Source: Lichenicoccus sp965276875 (GTDB lineage Bacteria > Pseudomonadota > Alphaproteobacteria > Acetobacterales > Acetobacteraceae). From it: a stretch of DNA of 64,000 nucleotides. The translations under genes were made by a program, and so were the position numbers. Below the pieces are notes generated by a model. The model saw only the letters and a list, made by a program, of their open reading frames with translations, made no database searches and was not told the origin of the DNA. The stretch is from positions 3,410,001-3,474,000 of the forward strand of contig NZ_OZ255701.1 of assembly GCF_965276875.1 (NCBI RefSeq), in the 5' to 3' direction. This document shows, in pieces, positions 7,928 to 17,972 of the stretch; the first letter of the stretch is position 1; each line of letters starts with the position of its first letter.

Positions 7928-9385
7928 ATGGCCGAGCGCATGCTGCAATTCACCCACGTGGCGCAACATCAACCCGACAAGCGTGGGGTGGGTGAGCGGC
8001 GCGTCGATTTCGACGAAATCTACCGCGCCTTCAAGGTCGAGGAGGCCGAGGCACAATCTGGGCGCTGCTCGCAATGCGGCGTGCCGTTCTGCTCGGTGCA
8101 TTGCCCGCTGTCGAACAACATCCCGGACTGGCTCAAGCTGACCGCCGAGGGGCGCCTCGACGAGGCCTACGAGGTCAGTTCGGCGACCAACAACTTCCCC
8201 GAGATTTGCGGCCGGATCTGCCCGCAGGACCGGCTCTGCGAGGGCAACTGCGTCATCGAGAAAAGCTTCGAGAGCGTCACCATCGGCGCCGTCGAACGCT
8301 TCATCACCGACACCGCCTTCGAGCGCGGCTGGGTGCGCCCGATCGCACCAAGGATCGAGCGGTCGCAATCGATTGGCATCGTAGGCGCTGGGCCGGGCGG
8401 CCTGGCGGCAGCCGAGCAGCTCCGCAAGCAGGGATATCAGGTCCATATCTATGATCGCTACGACCGCATCGGCGGCCTGATGATCTACGGCATTCCCGGC
8501 TTCAAGCTGGAGAAGGAGATCGTGCTGCGGCGCCACGCGCTGCTTGAGGCGGGCGGCATCCAGTTCCATCTGGGTCAGAGCGTCGGTGACGTCGATGACG
8601 CCGAGACGATTGCCTTCTCGACCCTGCGTGAGCGGCATGACGCGGTGCTGATCGCCACCGGCGTCTACAAGTCGCGCGATATCGGTGGCCCCGGATCGGG
8701 CCTCGACGGGATCGTCAAGGCGCTCGATTACCTTACCGCCTCGAACCGGTCAGGGCTCGGCGATACGGTGGCCGATTTCGAGAGCGGCCTGCTGAATGCG
8801 CACGGCAAGCGTGTGGTTGTCATCGGCGGCGGCGACACGGCGATGGACTGCGTCCGCACGGCGGTGCGCCAGGGAGCGGCGTCGGTGAAGTGCCTCTACC
8901 GGCGCGACCGCGCCAACATGCCGGGTTCGCTGCGCGAGGTCGGCAATGCCGAGGACGAGGGCGTCGAATTCGTCTGGCTTGCCGCTCCCGAGGCCTTTCT
9001 CGGCGACGGCCGCGTCACCGGCGTGCGCGCGGTGCGCATGAAGCTCGGCATGGCCGACGCCACGGGGAGGGCCGCGGTGGGACCGGTGGCAGACAGCGCC
9101 TTCACCCTGCAAGCCGACCTGGTGATCAAGGCGCTCGGCTTCGATCCCGAGGATCTGCCGACCTTGTGGGGCGAGCCCGGCCTGGAAATCTCGCGCTGGG
9201 GCACGCTCAAGGTCGGACGCACGTCGTTCATGACCAGCCTGCCCGGCGTGTTTGCCGCCGGCGACATCGTGCGTGGGGCCAGCCTCGTGGTCTGGGCGAT
9301 CCGCGATGGCCGCGACGCCGCGGTTGCGATCCAAAGCCATCTCGCCGAGCGCGAACAGGTCATCCAGCGGGTCGCGGCAGAATGA
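7928..9385 (+). CDS. gltD: Glutamate synthase [NADPH] small subunit
   Basis: This 485-residue protein carries FAD and NADPH sites and passes electrons to GltB. The N-terminal domain has two cysteine clusters for [4Fe-4S] centres (CSQCGVPFCSVHCP near residues 47-60 and CGRICPQDRLCEGNC near 97-111). Two dinucleotide-binding motifs follow, GIVGAGPGGLAAAEQL for FAD (about 155) and VVIGGGDTAMDC for NADPH (about 297). The C-terminal GVFAAGDIVRGASLVVWAI closes the FAD site. Length fits the family. Its stop overlaps the gltB start (ATGA), so the subunits are translationally coupled. Confidence 0.97.
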   Translation: MAERMLQFTHVAQHQPDKRGVGERRVDFDEIYRAFKVEEAEAQSGRCSQCGVPFCSVHCPLSNNIPDWLKLTAEGRLDEAYEVSSATNNFPEICGRICPQDRLCEGNCVIEKSFESVTIGAVERFITDTAFERGWVRPIAPRIERSQSIGIVGAGPGGLAAAEQLRKQGYQVHIYDRYDRIGGLMIYGIPGFKLEKEIVLRRHALLEAGGIQFHLGQSVGDVDDAETIAFSTLRERHDAVLIATGVYKSRDIGGPGSGLDGIVKALDYLTASNRSGLGDTVADFESGLLNAHGKRVVVIGGGDTAMDCVRTAVRQGAASVKCLYRRDRANMPGSLREVGNAEDEGVEFVWLAAPEAFLGDGRVTGVRAVRMKLGMADATGRAAVGPVADSAFTLQADLVIKALGFDPEDLPTLWGEPGLEISRWGTLKVGRTSFMTSLPGVFAAGDIVRGASLVVWAIRDGRDAAVAIQSHLAEREQVIQRVAAE

Positions 9386-12300
9386 GCAAGCAGGACCTCC
9401 CCGAAAGCGGGGCACTCGAAAGCGGGGGCGAATTCGTTGCCGCCTGGCAGGCCAATGCTGCGGCCTTGTCGGCGAGCTATGATCCGAGCCAGGAGCACGA
9501 TGCCTGCGGCGTCGGCCTGATCGCGGCCCTCGACGGCAAGAAGCGACGCGACGTCGTGGAGGCCGCTGTCGCGGCACTCAAGGCGGTGTGGCATCGCGGC
9601 GCGGTCGATGCCGACGGCAAGACCGGCGACGGGGCCGGCATCCATGTCGAAATCCCGCAGGACTTCTTCGCCGACGCCATTGCCCGCACCGGCAGTCGCC
9701 CCGACGGCACCCTGATCGGCATCGGCATGGTGTTCCTGCCGAAGACCGACCTGGTCGCCCAGGAGCGCTGCCGCACCATTGTCGAGAGCCAGATCCTGGC
9801 GTTCGGCTACGGCATCCATGGCTGGCGACAGGTGCCGATCGACACCGCCTGCATTGGCGAAAAGGCGAACGCGACGCGGCCAGAGATCGAGCAGATCATG
9901 ATCCGCAATCTCCTCCGCGTGGACGAGGCCAGCTTCGAGCGCGACCTCTATGTGATCCGTCGTCGCATCGAGAGGCAGGCGATCGCCGACCAGGTGAGCG
10001 AGCTCTATATCTGTTCGCTGTCGTGTCGTTCGGTGATCTACAAGGGCATGTTCCTGGCCGAGCATCTGACCGACTTCTATCCCGACCTGCTGGATGCCCG
10101 CTTCGTCAGTCGCTTTGCCATCTACCACCAGCGCTATTCGACCAACACCTTCCCGACCTGGCGGCTGGCCCAGCCGTTCCGCAAGCTCGCCCATAACGGC
10201 GAGATCAACACCATCTCTGGCAACACCAACTGGATGAAGAGCCACGAGACGCGTCTCGCCGCGAATGAGCTCGACGGTCATATCGAGGACATCAAGCCGG
10301 TGATCCAGGCCGGCGGGTCGGACACCGCGGCCTTGGACAACGTCTTCGAGCTGCTGACCTTCACCGGCCGCGACGCGCCTATGGCGAAGTCCCTGATGAT
10401 CCCGGCGGCGATCGTGCACGGCCCGGCGATGACCCAGGCGCATCGCGACATGTTCCTCTATTGTAACGCCGTGATGGAGCCGTGGGACGGTCCGGCGGCG
10501 ATCTGCGCCACCGACGGACGCTGGGTGATCGCGGGCCTCGACCGCAGCGGTTTGCGTCCGCTGCGCTACACCATCACCGCGGCCAATATGCTGATCGTCG
10601 GCTCCGAGACCGGCATGGTAAAAGTGCCGGAAGGCGAGATCGTCGCACGCGGCCGGCTCGGACCGGGCCAGATCGTAGCACTCGACCTCGAGACCTGTGC
10701 GTTCCACGACGATGATGGGCTGCTCGACCTGCTCTCCAGCAGGCAGGACTTTACCGCCTGGTCGGAGCGTATCCACCACATCGACGAGATCGTGCGCGCC
10801 GATGCCGCGGAACCCGTGCTGTATGCCGGCGAGCAGCTTCGCCGTCGCCAGCTCGCCGTCGGCACCACGCTCGAAGAACTGGAAATGATCCTGCACCCGA
10901 TGGTTGCCGATGGCAGCGAGGCGGTCGGCAGCATGGGCGACGACACCCCGCTCGCGGTGATCTCCGACACCTATCGCGGACTTGCGCATTATTTCCGCCA
11001 GGCCTTCAGCCAGGTCACCAATCCGCCGATCGACAGCCTGCGCGAGACCAGGGTGATGTCGCTCACCACCCGGCTCGGCAATCTCGGCAATGTCCTGGAC
11101 GAGCATGAGGGACAGTGCGACCTGCTGCAGCTTGAAACCCCGGTGCTGACCACCGGCGAGCACGCGGCCTTGCGCGAGTTCCTCGGCGAGTCCGCCTGCG
11201 TCGTCGACTGCACCTTCCCCGCCGCCGATGGCGAGGCCGGCCTGCGCGCCGCGATCGAGCGGATCAGGCGCGAGGCGGAGGAAGGCGTGCGCGCCGGCTG
11301 CGGCCATGTGTTTCTCACCGACGAGCAGCAGAGTGCCGAGTGCGCCTACATCCCGATGATCCTGGCCACGGGCGCTGTGCACACTCACCTCGTGCGCACC
11401 TCGCTGCGCACCTTCACCAGCCTGAACGTGCGCACCGCCGAGTGCCTCGACGTGCATGCCATCGCGGTGATGATCGGCGTGGGCGCCACCACGGTGAACC
11501 CGTATCTCGCCCAGGAGAGCATCGCCGACCGCCATCGCCGCGGCCTGTTCGGCGACGTCACGCTGGGCGCCGCGGTCGGCAAGTACCGCCGCGCGATCGA
11601 CAAGGGCTTGCTTAAGACGATGTCCAAGATGGGCATCTCGGTGATCGCGTCCTATCGCGGCGGCTATAATTTCGAGGCGATCGGCCTGTCGCGGGCGCTG
11701 GTCGCCGAGTTCTTCCCCGGCATGCCGTCGCGCATTTCCGGCATCGGCCTGTCGGGGCTGGCGCGCAACGTGCTGAGCCTGCACGAAGCGGCCTGGAACG
11801 CGGACGCCGTGACCCTGCCGGTCGGCGGCCTGTACAAGATGCGCCTGCGCGGCGAGGTGCATGCCTTCGATGGCGGCCTGATCCACACCCTGCAAAGCGC
11901 GGTCGCCTCCGACAGCTTCACCACCTACAAGCGCTATGCCGATGCCATACGACGCGGCAAGCCGGTGGCGTTGCGCGATCTGCTGGATTTCCGCGAGGGC
12001 CGCACGCCGATCGCCGTCGAGGATGTCGAGAGCATCACCGAAATCCGCAAGCGTCTGCTGGCTCCGGGCATCTCGCTCGGCGCCCTCGGCCCGGAGGCGC
12101 ACGAGACGCTCTCGATTGCGATGAACCGGATCGGCGCGCGCTCCGACAGCGGCGAGGGCGGCGAGGATCCGGCCCGGGCGCGTCCGCGTGCCAACGGCGA
12201 CAATGCCAACTCCGCGATCAAGCAGATCGCCTCCGGCCGCTTCGGCGTCACCGCGCAGTATCTCAACGACTGCCGCGAGATCGAGATCAAGATGGCCCAG

Positions 12301-13932
12301 GGTGCCAAGCCCGGCGAGGGCGGCCAGCTGCCGGGCTTCAAGGTCAGCGGCCTGATCGCCAAGCTGCGCCACGCGACCCCGGGAGTGACGCTGATCTCGC
12401 CGCCGCCGCACCACGACATCTATTCGATCGAGGACCTGGCCCAGCTCATCTACGACCTCAAGCAGATCAACCCGGAGGCCACCGTCACCGTCAAGCTGGT
12501 GGCGCGCACCGGGATTGGCACCATCGCCGCCGGGGTGGCGAAGGCACGCGCCGACACCATCCTGATCTCCGGCCATTCGGGCGGCACCGGCGCCAGCCCG
12601 CAAACCTCGGTGAAATATGCCGGCCTGCCCTGGGAGATGGGGCTCGCCGAGGCGCATCAGGTGCTGATGCTCAACCGGCTGCGCCACCGCGTGAAGCTGC
12701 GCACCGATGGTGGGCTGAAGACCGGCCGCGACGTGGTGGTCGCCGCCATGCTGGGTGCGGAGGAGTTCGGCATCGGCACCGCGAGCCTGGTGGCGATGGG
12801 CTGCATCATGGTCCGCCAGTGCCACTCCAATACCTGCCCGGTCGGCGTCTGCACCCAGGACGAGGCGCTGCGTGCGAAGTTCGAGGGGACGCCGGAAAAG
12901 GTCATCAACCTGTTCAGCTTCATCGCTGAGGACGTGCGCAACATCCTGGCGTCGCTGGGGTTTACGTCGCTCAATCAGATCATCGGCCGCACCGACCTGT
13001 TGGCCCAGGTCAGCCGCGGGGCGGACTATCTCGACGATCTCGACCTCAACCCGCTGCTGGCGCAGGCCGACCCGGGCCCGCATGCACGCTATTGCACCCG
13101 TGAGGGCCGCAACGAGGTGCCAGACACCCTGGACGCGCAGATGATCGACGACAGCAAGCCGCTGTTCGAACACGGCGAGAAGATGCAATTGCACTACAAC
13201 GTGCGGAACACCCATCGCGCCATCGGTACCCGGATCTCGTCGAAGATCGTCCGCCGCTTCGGCATGGCGACCCTGGCACCTGGCCACCTTACCGTGCGGC
13301 TGCGCGGCTCGGCCGGCCAGTCGCTTGGCGCGTTCGCGGTGCAAGGCCTCAAGCTCGAGGTGATCGGTGACGCCAACGACTATGTCGGCAAGGGCCTTTC
13401 GGGGGCCACCATCATCGTGCGCCAGGCGCCGTCCTCGCAATTGTCGAGCCACGAGAATGCGATCATCGGCAACACCGTGCTGTATGGCGCGACTTCGGGC
13501 GCGTTGTATGCCGCGGGGCAGGCGGGCGAGCGCTTCGCCGTGCGCAACTCCGGCGCCGTTGCGGTGGTCGAGGGCTGCGGCTCAAACGGCTGCGAATACA
13601 TGACCGGTGGCACGGTGGTGATCCTCGGGCCGGTCGGCGACAATTTTGGCGCGGGCTTCACCGGCGGCACCGCCTTCGTCTATGACCGCGCCGGCGCCTT
13701 CGAACTCAGGGTCAATGCCGACACGCTCGGCTGGAGCCGCGTCGAGGGGGCGGCCGAGGCCGAGCTGCGCGGCCTGGTGGAGGCGCATGCGCGCGAGACC
13801 AGCAGCCGCTTCGCCGCGCTATTGCTACATGAATGGAGTGCCGCGTTGCCGTATTTCTGGCACGTCGTGCCGAAGGAATACGCCCGCGCGCTGAACCGGG
13901 CGGCACCGCAGGAGTTGGCGCTCCGGGCGTAG
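9382..13932 (+). CDS. gltB: Glutamate synthase [NADPH] large subunit
   Basis: This 1516-residue enzyme converts glutamine and 2-oxoglutarate to two glutamates, the GOGAT step of ammonia assimilation. The N-terminal class II amidotransferase domain has its nucleophile at Cys42 (HDACGVG), which implies removal of a 41-residue propeptide. The central and FMN-binding domains follow, with AKPGEGGQLPG and SGHSGGTGASP. The [3Fe-4S] ligands lie in CIMVRQCHSNTCPVGVC. A C-terminal GXGXG beta-helix is present. I start at ATG 9382 overlapping the gltD stop; the longer open frame upstream is a gltD shadow. Confidence 0.97.
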   Translation: MSKQDLPESGALESGGEFVAAWQANAAALSASYDPSQEHDACGVGLIAALDGKKRRDVVEAAVAALKAVWHRGAVDADGKTGDGAGIHVEIPQDFFADAIARTGSRPDGTLIGIGMVFLPKTDLVAQERCRTIVESQILAFGYGIHGWRQVPIDTACIGEKANATRPEIEQIMIRNLLRVDEASFERDLYVIRRRIERQAIADQVSELYICSLSCRSVIYKGMFLAEHLTDFYPDLLDARFVSRFAIYHQRYSTNTFPTWRLAQPFRKLAHNGEINTISGNTNWMKSHETRLAANELDGHIEDIKPVIQAGGSDTAALDNVFELLTFTGRDAPMAKSLMIPAAIVHGPAMTQAHRDMFLYCNAVMEPWDGPAAICATDGRWVIAGLDRSGLRPLRYTITAANMLIVGSETGMVKVPEGEIVARGRLGPGQIVALDLETCAFHDDDGLLDLLSSRQDFTAWSERIHHIDEIVRADAAEPVLYAGEQLRRRQLAVGTTLEELEMILHPMVADGSEAVGSMGDDTPLAVISDTYRGLAHYFRQAFSQVTNPPIDSLRETRVMSLTTRLGNLGNVLDEHEGQCDLLQLETPVLTTGEHAALREFLGESACVVDCTFPAADGEAGLRAAIERIRREAEEGVRAGCGHVFLTDEQQSAECAYIPMILATGAVHTHLVRTSLRTFTSLNVRTAECLDVHAIAVMIGVGATTVNPYLAQESIADRHRRGLFGDVTLGAAVGKYRRAIDKGLLKTMSKMGISVIASYRGGYNFEAIGLSRALVAEFFPGMPSRISGIGLSGLARNVLSLHEAAWNADAVTLPVGGLYKMRLRGEVHAFDGGLIHTLQSAVASDSFTTYKRYADAIRRGKPVALRDLLDFREGRTPIAVEDVESITEIRKRLLAPGISLGALGPEAHETLSIAMNRIGARSDSGEGGEDPARARPRANGDNANSAIKQIASGRFGVTAQYLNDCREIEIKMAQGAKPGEGGQLPGFKVSGLIAKLRHATPGVTLISPPPHHDIYSIEDLAQLIYDLKQINPEATVTVKLVARTGIGTIAAGVAKARADTILISGHSGGTGASPQTSVKYAGLPWEMGLAEAHQVLMLNRLRHRVKLRTDGGLKTGRDVVVAAMLGAEEFGIGTASLVAMGCIMVRQCHSNTCPVGVCTQDEALRAKFEGTPEKVINLFSFIAEDVRNILASLGFTSLNQIIGRTDLLAQVSRGADYLDDLDLNPLLAQADPGPHARYCTREGRNEVPDTLDAQMIDDSKPLFEHGEKMQLHYNVRNTHRAIGTRISSKIVRRFGMATLAPGHLTVRLRGSAGQSLGAFAVQGLKLEVIGDANDYVGKGLSGATIIVRQAPSSQLSSHENAIIGNTVLYGATSGALYAAGQAGERFAVRNSGAVAVVEGCGSNGCEYMTGGTVVILGPVGDNFGAGFTGGTAFVYDRAGAFELRVNADTLGWSRVEGAAEAELRGLVEAHARETSSRFAALLLHEWSAALPYFWHVVPKEYARALNRAAPQELALRA

Positions 13933-13958
13933 ACCCTGAGTTTGTCCCGGAGTATCGC

Positions 13959-15008
13959 ATGCGCCCATCTTTGTCCCGCCGCCTCCTGCTCGGCGGGTTC
14001 GCGGGCGCGAGCCTCGCCACGCGAGGCTCGTTTGCGGCAGCAGCGCCGGCGCGCACCATCGGCGTTGGCTGCTGGGGCGGTGCGTTCGCGGCCGCACTTG
14101 ACGCGGTGGTAGCGCCGCCGCTGCTGCGCAACGACCACATTACCGTTCGTCAGGTTGTCTCCGACGAGCAGGACCGGGTGATGCGCGTGGTCACGCCGAC
14201 GCCGCAGACCCGGCTGGATGTGGCGCTGCTCTCCGACACTGACGCCTATCGCCTGTCGCTGGCGCAGCTCTTCGTGCCGGTGACCACAGACGGGGTCAGG
14301 AGCCTGCCGCGCATCCTCCCCGGCATGCGGGCACCTTACGGCGTGCCGCAGAGCCATACCGCGCTGTGCATCGTCTATGATCGCGCAAGGCTGCACGAAG
14401 CCGGGCTGGGCCGCGCGCCGCGCAGCTTCGAGGCGATGTTCAAGGCGGCGCAGCACGGCAAGGTCGGCTTTTCCAGCGAGCTCGCGATCCACAATCTGGC
14501 CGCCGCCGCGATCGCTCAGCGCAGCAAGTCGGCGACCTTGGAGGCAGGCAAGTCGACCTTTCTGTCGCTCAAGAAGAGCGGGGCGCTGCGTCTGTATCCG
14601 ACCAACGACGCGCTTGGCGACGCACTCGCCAAGGGTGAGATCGTGATGGCGCCGATGTGGCGTGCACGCACCTATGTCTGGCAGCAGGCCGGCCGCGATG
14701 TGCGCGACAGCATTCCCGTCGAGGGCCTGATCCCGTTCAGCATCGTGGCCAGCGTGCCAAAGGGTGTCACCGACAGCCGCGCGGCGATGCTCACTCTTGA
14801 GGAACTGCTGCACCCGGAGACACAGGTCGCCATCGCCAAGCGAACCGGGCTGTTGCCGACGGTGATCGATGCGCATCTCGACGCGGCACTGCAACGCCGG
14901 ATCGGCTTCACCGCCTTCGATCGAACCCACCTGCGCCCGCTCTCACTGGATGCAGTGGCGCGGCACGGCGTCGCCCTACGTCACTTCTGGGACCAGGAGC
15001 TCGCCTGA
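13959..15008 (+). CDS. Tat-exported extracellular solute-binding protein
   Basis: This 349-residue protein begins with a twin-arginine signal (SRRLLLGGFAGASLA, about residues 5-20). The mature part resembles type 1 periplasmic binding proteins of the polyamine/iron class, with TIGVGCWGGAF, a ligand-cleft segment PYGVPQSHTALCIVYDRARL, and a late LLPTVIDAHLD. The ligand is not evident, and no permease or ATPase of that class is adjacent, so it may serve a distant transporter or act alone. It starts 26 bp after gltB and may be cotranscribed with it. ATG 13959 gives the intact Tat motif. Confidence 0.7.
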   Translation: MRPSLSRRLLLGGFAGASLATRGSFAAAAPARTIGVGCWGGAFAAALDAVVAPPLLRNDHITVRQVVSDEQDRVMRVVTPTPQTRLDVALLSDTDAYRLSLAQLFVPVTTDGVRSLPRILPGMRAPYGVPQSHTALCIVYDRARLHEAGLGRAPRSFEAMFKAAQHGKVGFSSELAIHNLAAAAIAQRSKSATLEAGKSTFLSLKKSGALRLYPTNDALGDALAKGEIVMAPMWRARTYVWQQAGRDVRDSIPVEGLIPFSIVASVPKGVTDSRAAMLTLEELLHPETQVAIAKRTGLLPTVIDAHLDAALQRRIGFTAFDRTHLRPLSLDAVARHGVALRHFWDQELA

Positions 15009-15030
15009 CCGCCGGCAACCAAGGCAGCCT

Positions 15031-16113
15031 ATGATGGCCCCTGTGCTTCAACAGTCCGGTGCCGAACAGACCCCGGCACCATCGAGCGGGCCCCGGCGGA
15101 TCGCGGCGATGCTGCGCGTCGTCCTGCTCGGTATCGCGGCGGCGCTGGTGCTGTGGTTGTTCTCCAAGGTGCTGCTGCTGTTGTTCTTCGCGGTACTGCT
15201 GGCCTGCACGCTGCGTGGTGCCGCCGACGATCTCGCTCGCCTGACGCACCTGTCCAGCCGCCTGATCCTGGCGCTGATGACCCTGGTGATAATCGCTCTC
15301 GCCGCCGCCGCGTTCTGGTGGATCGGCCCGGCGTTGGCCGACCAGGGTTCCGATCTGGTCACCAGCCTGACCGGCGAGATCGACCGGCTGTCGAAGCATT
15401 ATGGCTCGACCCGCTGGGGCAGCGCCATCGAGCAGCATTTCGGCGGCTTCTCGCCCAGCGCGATGCAGGTCGGCGCACCGGCCTTCACGGTGCTCGGCTA
15501 CGCCCTGTCCGGGGTCGGCGACATCGTGCTGCTGTCGATCACCGCGCTCTATCTCGCGGTCACGCCTGAAGTCTATGAGCGCGGCGTGGTCAGTCTGGTG
15601 GCCATCCGGCATCGGCCGAGGGTGCTTGCGATCCTGCGCCAGATCGGTCGCACGCTGCGTCTATGGCTGCTCGGCCAGATGGTCGACATGGTTGCGGTCG
15701 GGGTCCTCGCCGCCATCGGGCTGTGGCTGCTTGGCGTGCCGGTGCCGCTGGCCCTCGGCGTGCTGGCGGGATTGTTGACGTTCATCCCTTATTTCGGCGC
15801 GATCGCCGCCGGGGTGCCTGGCGTGCTGGTGGCGCTGACGGTCAGCCCGATGGTGGCGCTTTACGCCGTGGGGGTGTTCCTGCTCTGCCACCTGATGGAG
15901 GGCTACATCCTCTCGCCGTTGCTGCAGCGTCGGCTGGTGGAACTGCCGCCGGCGGTGAGCCTGTTGTCGATGGCGGCGGCAGGCTCGCTGCTCGGACCGC
16001 TCGGCATCGTCATGGGAACCCCGCTGGCCGCCGCGATGATGGTGGCGGTGCGCGAAGGCTACGTCGTCGACGTGCTGGGCGACACCGAGGCGCATCACGA
16101 CGACGAAGGCTGA
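15031..16113 (+). CDS. AI-2E family (TqsA/PerM-like) membrane permease
   Basis: This 360-residue polytopic protein has about eight hydrophobic segments. Two stretches are typical of the AI-2E/UPF0118 family: LWLLGVPVPLALGVLAGLLTFIPYFG and the C-terminal GPLGIVMGTPLAAAMMVAVRE. Members export autoinducer-2 in E. coli (TqsA) or act as Na+/H+ antiporters; the substrate here is unknown. Start ATG 15031 is preceded by AAGGCAG. It lies 22 bp after the solute-binding protein gene. Confidence 0.85.
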   Translation: MMAPVLQQSGAEQTPAPSSGPRRIAAMLRVVLLGIAAALVLWLFSKVLLLLFFAVLLACTLRGAADDLARLTHLSSRLILALMTLVIIALAAAAFWWIGPALADQGSDLVTSLTGEIDRLSKHYGSTRWGSAIEQHFGGFSPSAMQVGAPAFTVLGYALSGVGDIVLLSITALYLAVTPEVYERGVVSLVAIRHRPRVLAILRQIGRTLRLWLLGQMVDMVAVGVLAAIGLWLLGVPVPLALGVLAGLLTFIPYFGAIAAGVPGVLVALTVSPMVALYAVGVFLLCHLMEGYILSPLLQRRLVELPPAVSLLSMAAAGSLLGPLGIVMGTPLAAAMMVAVREGYVVDVLGDTEAHHDDEG

Positions 16114-16208
16114 TCCCCGTGGCCCTTGGACGGGTCGCCGCGCGACATTACCTCCTCTGCTCGGCTTTGAACCCGGCGCGTCTCCCTCGAACAGGATATT
16201 TCTGCCCG

Positions 16209-17972
16209 ATGCCCGACCTTTCACCGGCCATGCTCTCCCCTGACGCATTGCCGCATTGGGACCTGTCCGACCTCTATGATGGCCCTGAAAGTGCCGCCCT
16301 CGCATCCGACCTCGACTCCGCCGCGCGTCGGGCCAAGGATTTTGCGACCGCCCATGCCGGCAGGCTCGCCGGCTACGACGCGAAGGCGCTCACTGAGGCA
16401 ATCGCCGAATACGAGCGTATCGACGAGTTGCTCGGGCGCGCCGCGTCCTACGGAGGATTGTTGTTCGCGGGAAATTCCTCGGACTCGCCGATCGCGCGGG
16501 CCAGCCAGTCGATCAGCGAGCGGGTGAACGCCATCGGTACCGACTTGGTGTTCTTCACGCTCGAGCTGAACCGTATCGAGGCACCCCCTGCCATAACGCG
16601 ATGGCAGCCGTTCCTGCGCGACCTGCGGGTCTTCCGGCCGCACCAGCTCTCCGACGAGATCGAACGAACGCTGCACGAGAAGGAGGTGACCGGGCGCGCC
16701 GCCTGGAGCCGGCTGTTCGACGAGACGATCGCGGGCCTGCGGGTACGGATCGGCGAGGAAGAGCTGACCGTGGGCGATGCGCTGAACCGGCTTTCGGACC
16801 ACGATCGCGCGGTGCGCGAGGCGGCCGCGCACGCTATCGGTGCGGTATTCGACTACAACATCAAGCTGTTTTCGCTGATCACCAACACCCTGATCAAGGA
16901 CAAGGAGATCACCGATGGCTGGCGCCACTACCCGCGCTCGGGCAGTTCGCGCAACCGTGCCAACATGGTCGAGGACGAGGTGGTGGATGCCCTCGTCTCC
17001 GCCGTCACCGAGGCTTTCCCCCGCCTGTCACACCGCTACTACGTGCTGAAGGCGGGCTGGCTCGGTTTGGACAAGCTGGAGCATTGGGACCGCAACGCGC
17101 CGCTGCCCGGCGACGCGGACCGGCGGGTCGGCTGGGACGAGGCGCGTGCGCGCGTGCTCGGCGCCTATGGCGGTTTCGATCCCCAGCTCGGCGAGATCGC
17201 GCAACGCTTCTTCGACCATCCCTGGATCGACGCGCCGCCGCGGCCGGGCAAGGCGTCCGGCGCGTTCGCGCACCCCACGGTGCCCTCAGTGCATCCCTAC
17301 ATCCTGCTGAACTATCATGGCCGCACCCGCGACGTGATGACCTTGGCGCACGAGCTCGGCCACGGCATCCATCAGAGCCTAGCCGCCGAGCAGGGTTATC
17401 TGATGTCCGGCACGCCGCTGACCCTGGCCGAAACCGCCAGCGTGTTCGGCGAGATGCTGACCTTCCGCGCTTTGCTCGATGCCGAGACCGATCCCGCCCG
17501 GCGCCGTCTGATGCTGGCCGGCAAGGTCGAGGACATGCTCAACACCGTGGTGCGGCAGATCGCGTTTTATCGCTTCGAGACGCTGCTGCATGACGAGCGT
17601 CGGAGCGGCGAGTTGCTGCCCGAGCGGATTGGTGCGATCTGGCGCCAGGTGCAGACCGAGAGCCTGGGGCCGGCCTTCAACTTCACGCCCGATTACGACG
17701 TATTCTGGGCGTATGTGCCGCACTTCGTGCACTCGCCGTTCTATGTCTATGCCTATGCGTTTGGCGATTGCCTGGTGAACGCGCTCTACGGTGTGTTCGC
17801 CGGCGGCCATCCGGGGTTCCAGGCGAAGTACATCGAGATGCTGCGGGCCGGCGGCACCCGGCGCCACAAGGAGCTGCTGGCGCCGTTCGGGCTGGATGCG
17901 TCCGATCCGGCCTTCTGGCGGCGCGGGCTCGACGTGATCGCGAGCTTCATCGACGAGCTGGAGTCCCTCTGA
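16209..17972 (+). CDS. pepF: M3 family oligoendopeptidase F
   Basis: This 587-residue zinc metallopeptidase carries HELGHGIHQS (His381, Glu382, His385) with a downstream ligand glutamate in the TLAETASVFGEM region. It is predicted to cleave cytoplasmic oligopeptides. Length and the N-terminal WDLSDLYDG are typical of the PepF/M3B clade. ATG 16209 is chosen because the frame upstream is a shadow of the AI-2E gene. Its stop overlaps the start of the next gene (TGATG), suggesting translational coupling with the ABC1-type kinase. Confidence 0.92.
   Translation: MPDLSPAMLSPDALPHWDLSDLYDGPESAALASDLDSAARRAKDFATAHAGRLAGYDAKALTEAIAEYERIDELLGRAASYGGLLFAGNSSDSPIARASQSISERVNAIGTDLVFFTLELNRIEAPPAITRWQPFLRDLRVFRPHQLSDEIERTLHEKEVTGRAAWSRLFDETIAGLRVRIGEEELTVGDALNRLSDHDRAVREAAAHAIGAVFDYNIKLFSLITNTLIKDKEITDGWRHYPRSGSSRNRANMVEDEVVDALVSAVTEAFPRLSHRYYVLKAGWLGLDKLEHWDRNAPLPGDADRRVGWDEARARVLGAYGGFDPQLGEIAQRFFDHPWIDAPPRPGKASGAFAHPTVPSVHPYILLNYHGRTRDVMTLAHELGHGIHQSLAAEQGYLMSGTPLTLAETASVFGEMLTFRALLDAETDPARRRLMLAGKVEDMLNTVVRQIAFYRFETLLHDERRSGELLPERIGAIWRQVQTESLGPAFNFTPDYDVFWAYVPHFVHSPFYVYAYAFGDCLVNALYGVFAGGHPGFQAKYIEMLRAGGTRRHKELLAPFGLDASDPAFWRRGLDVIASFIDELESL

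Noticed and set aside
8896..13452. Very long open frame (about 1500 codons) antisense to gltB
   Set aside because: It mirrors gltB codon bias in GC-rich DNA. GltB is intact with all catalytic motifs, and the antisense product shows no domain.
13949..14000. Extended N-terminus of the solute-binding protein from within gltB
   Set aside because: It would bury the twin-arginine signal. Starting at 13959 places the signal at the N-terminus.
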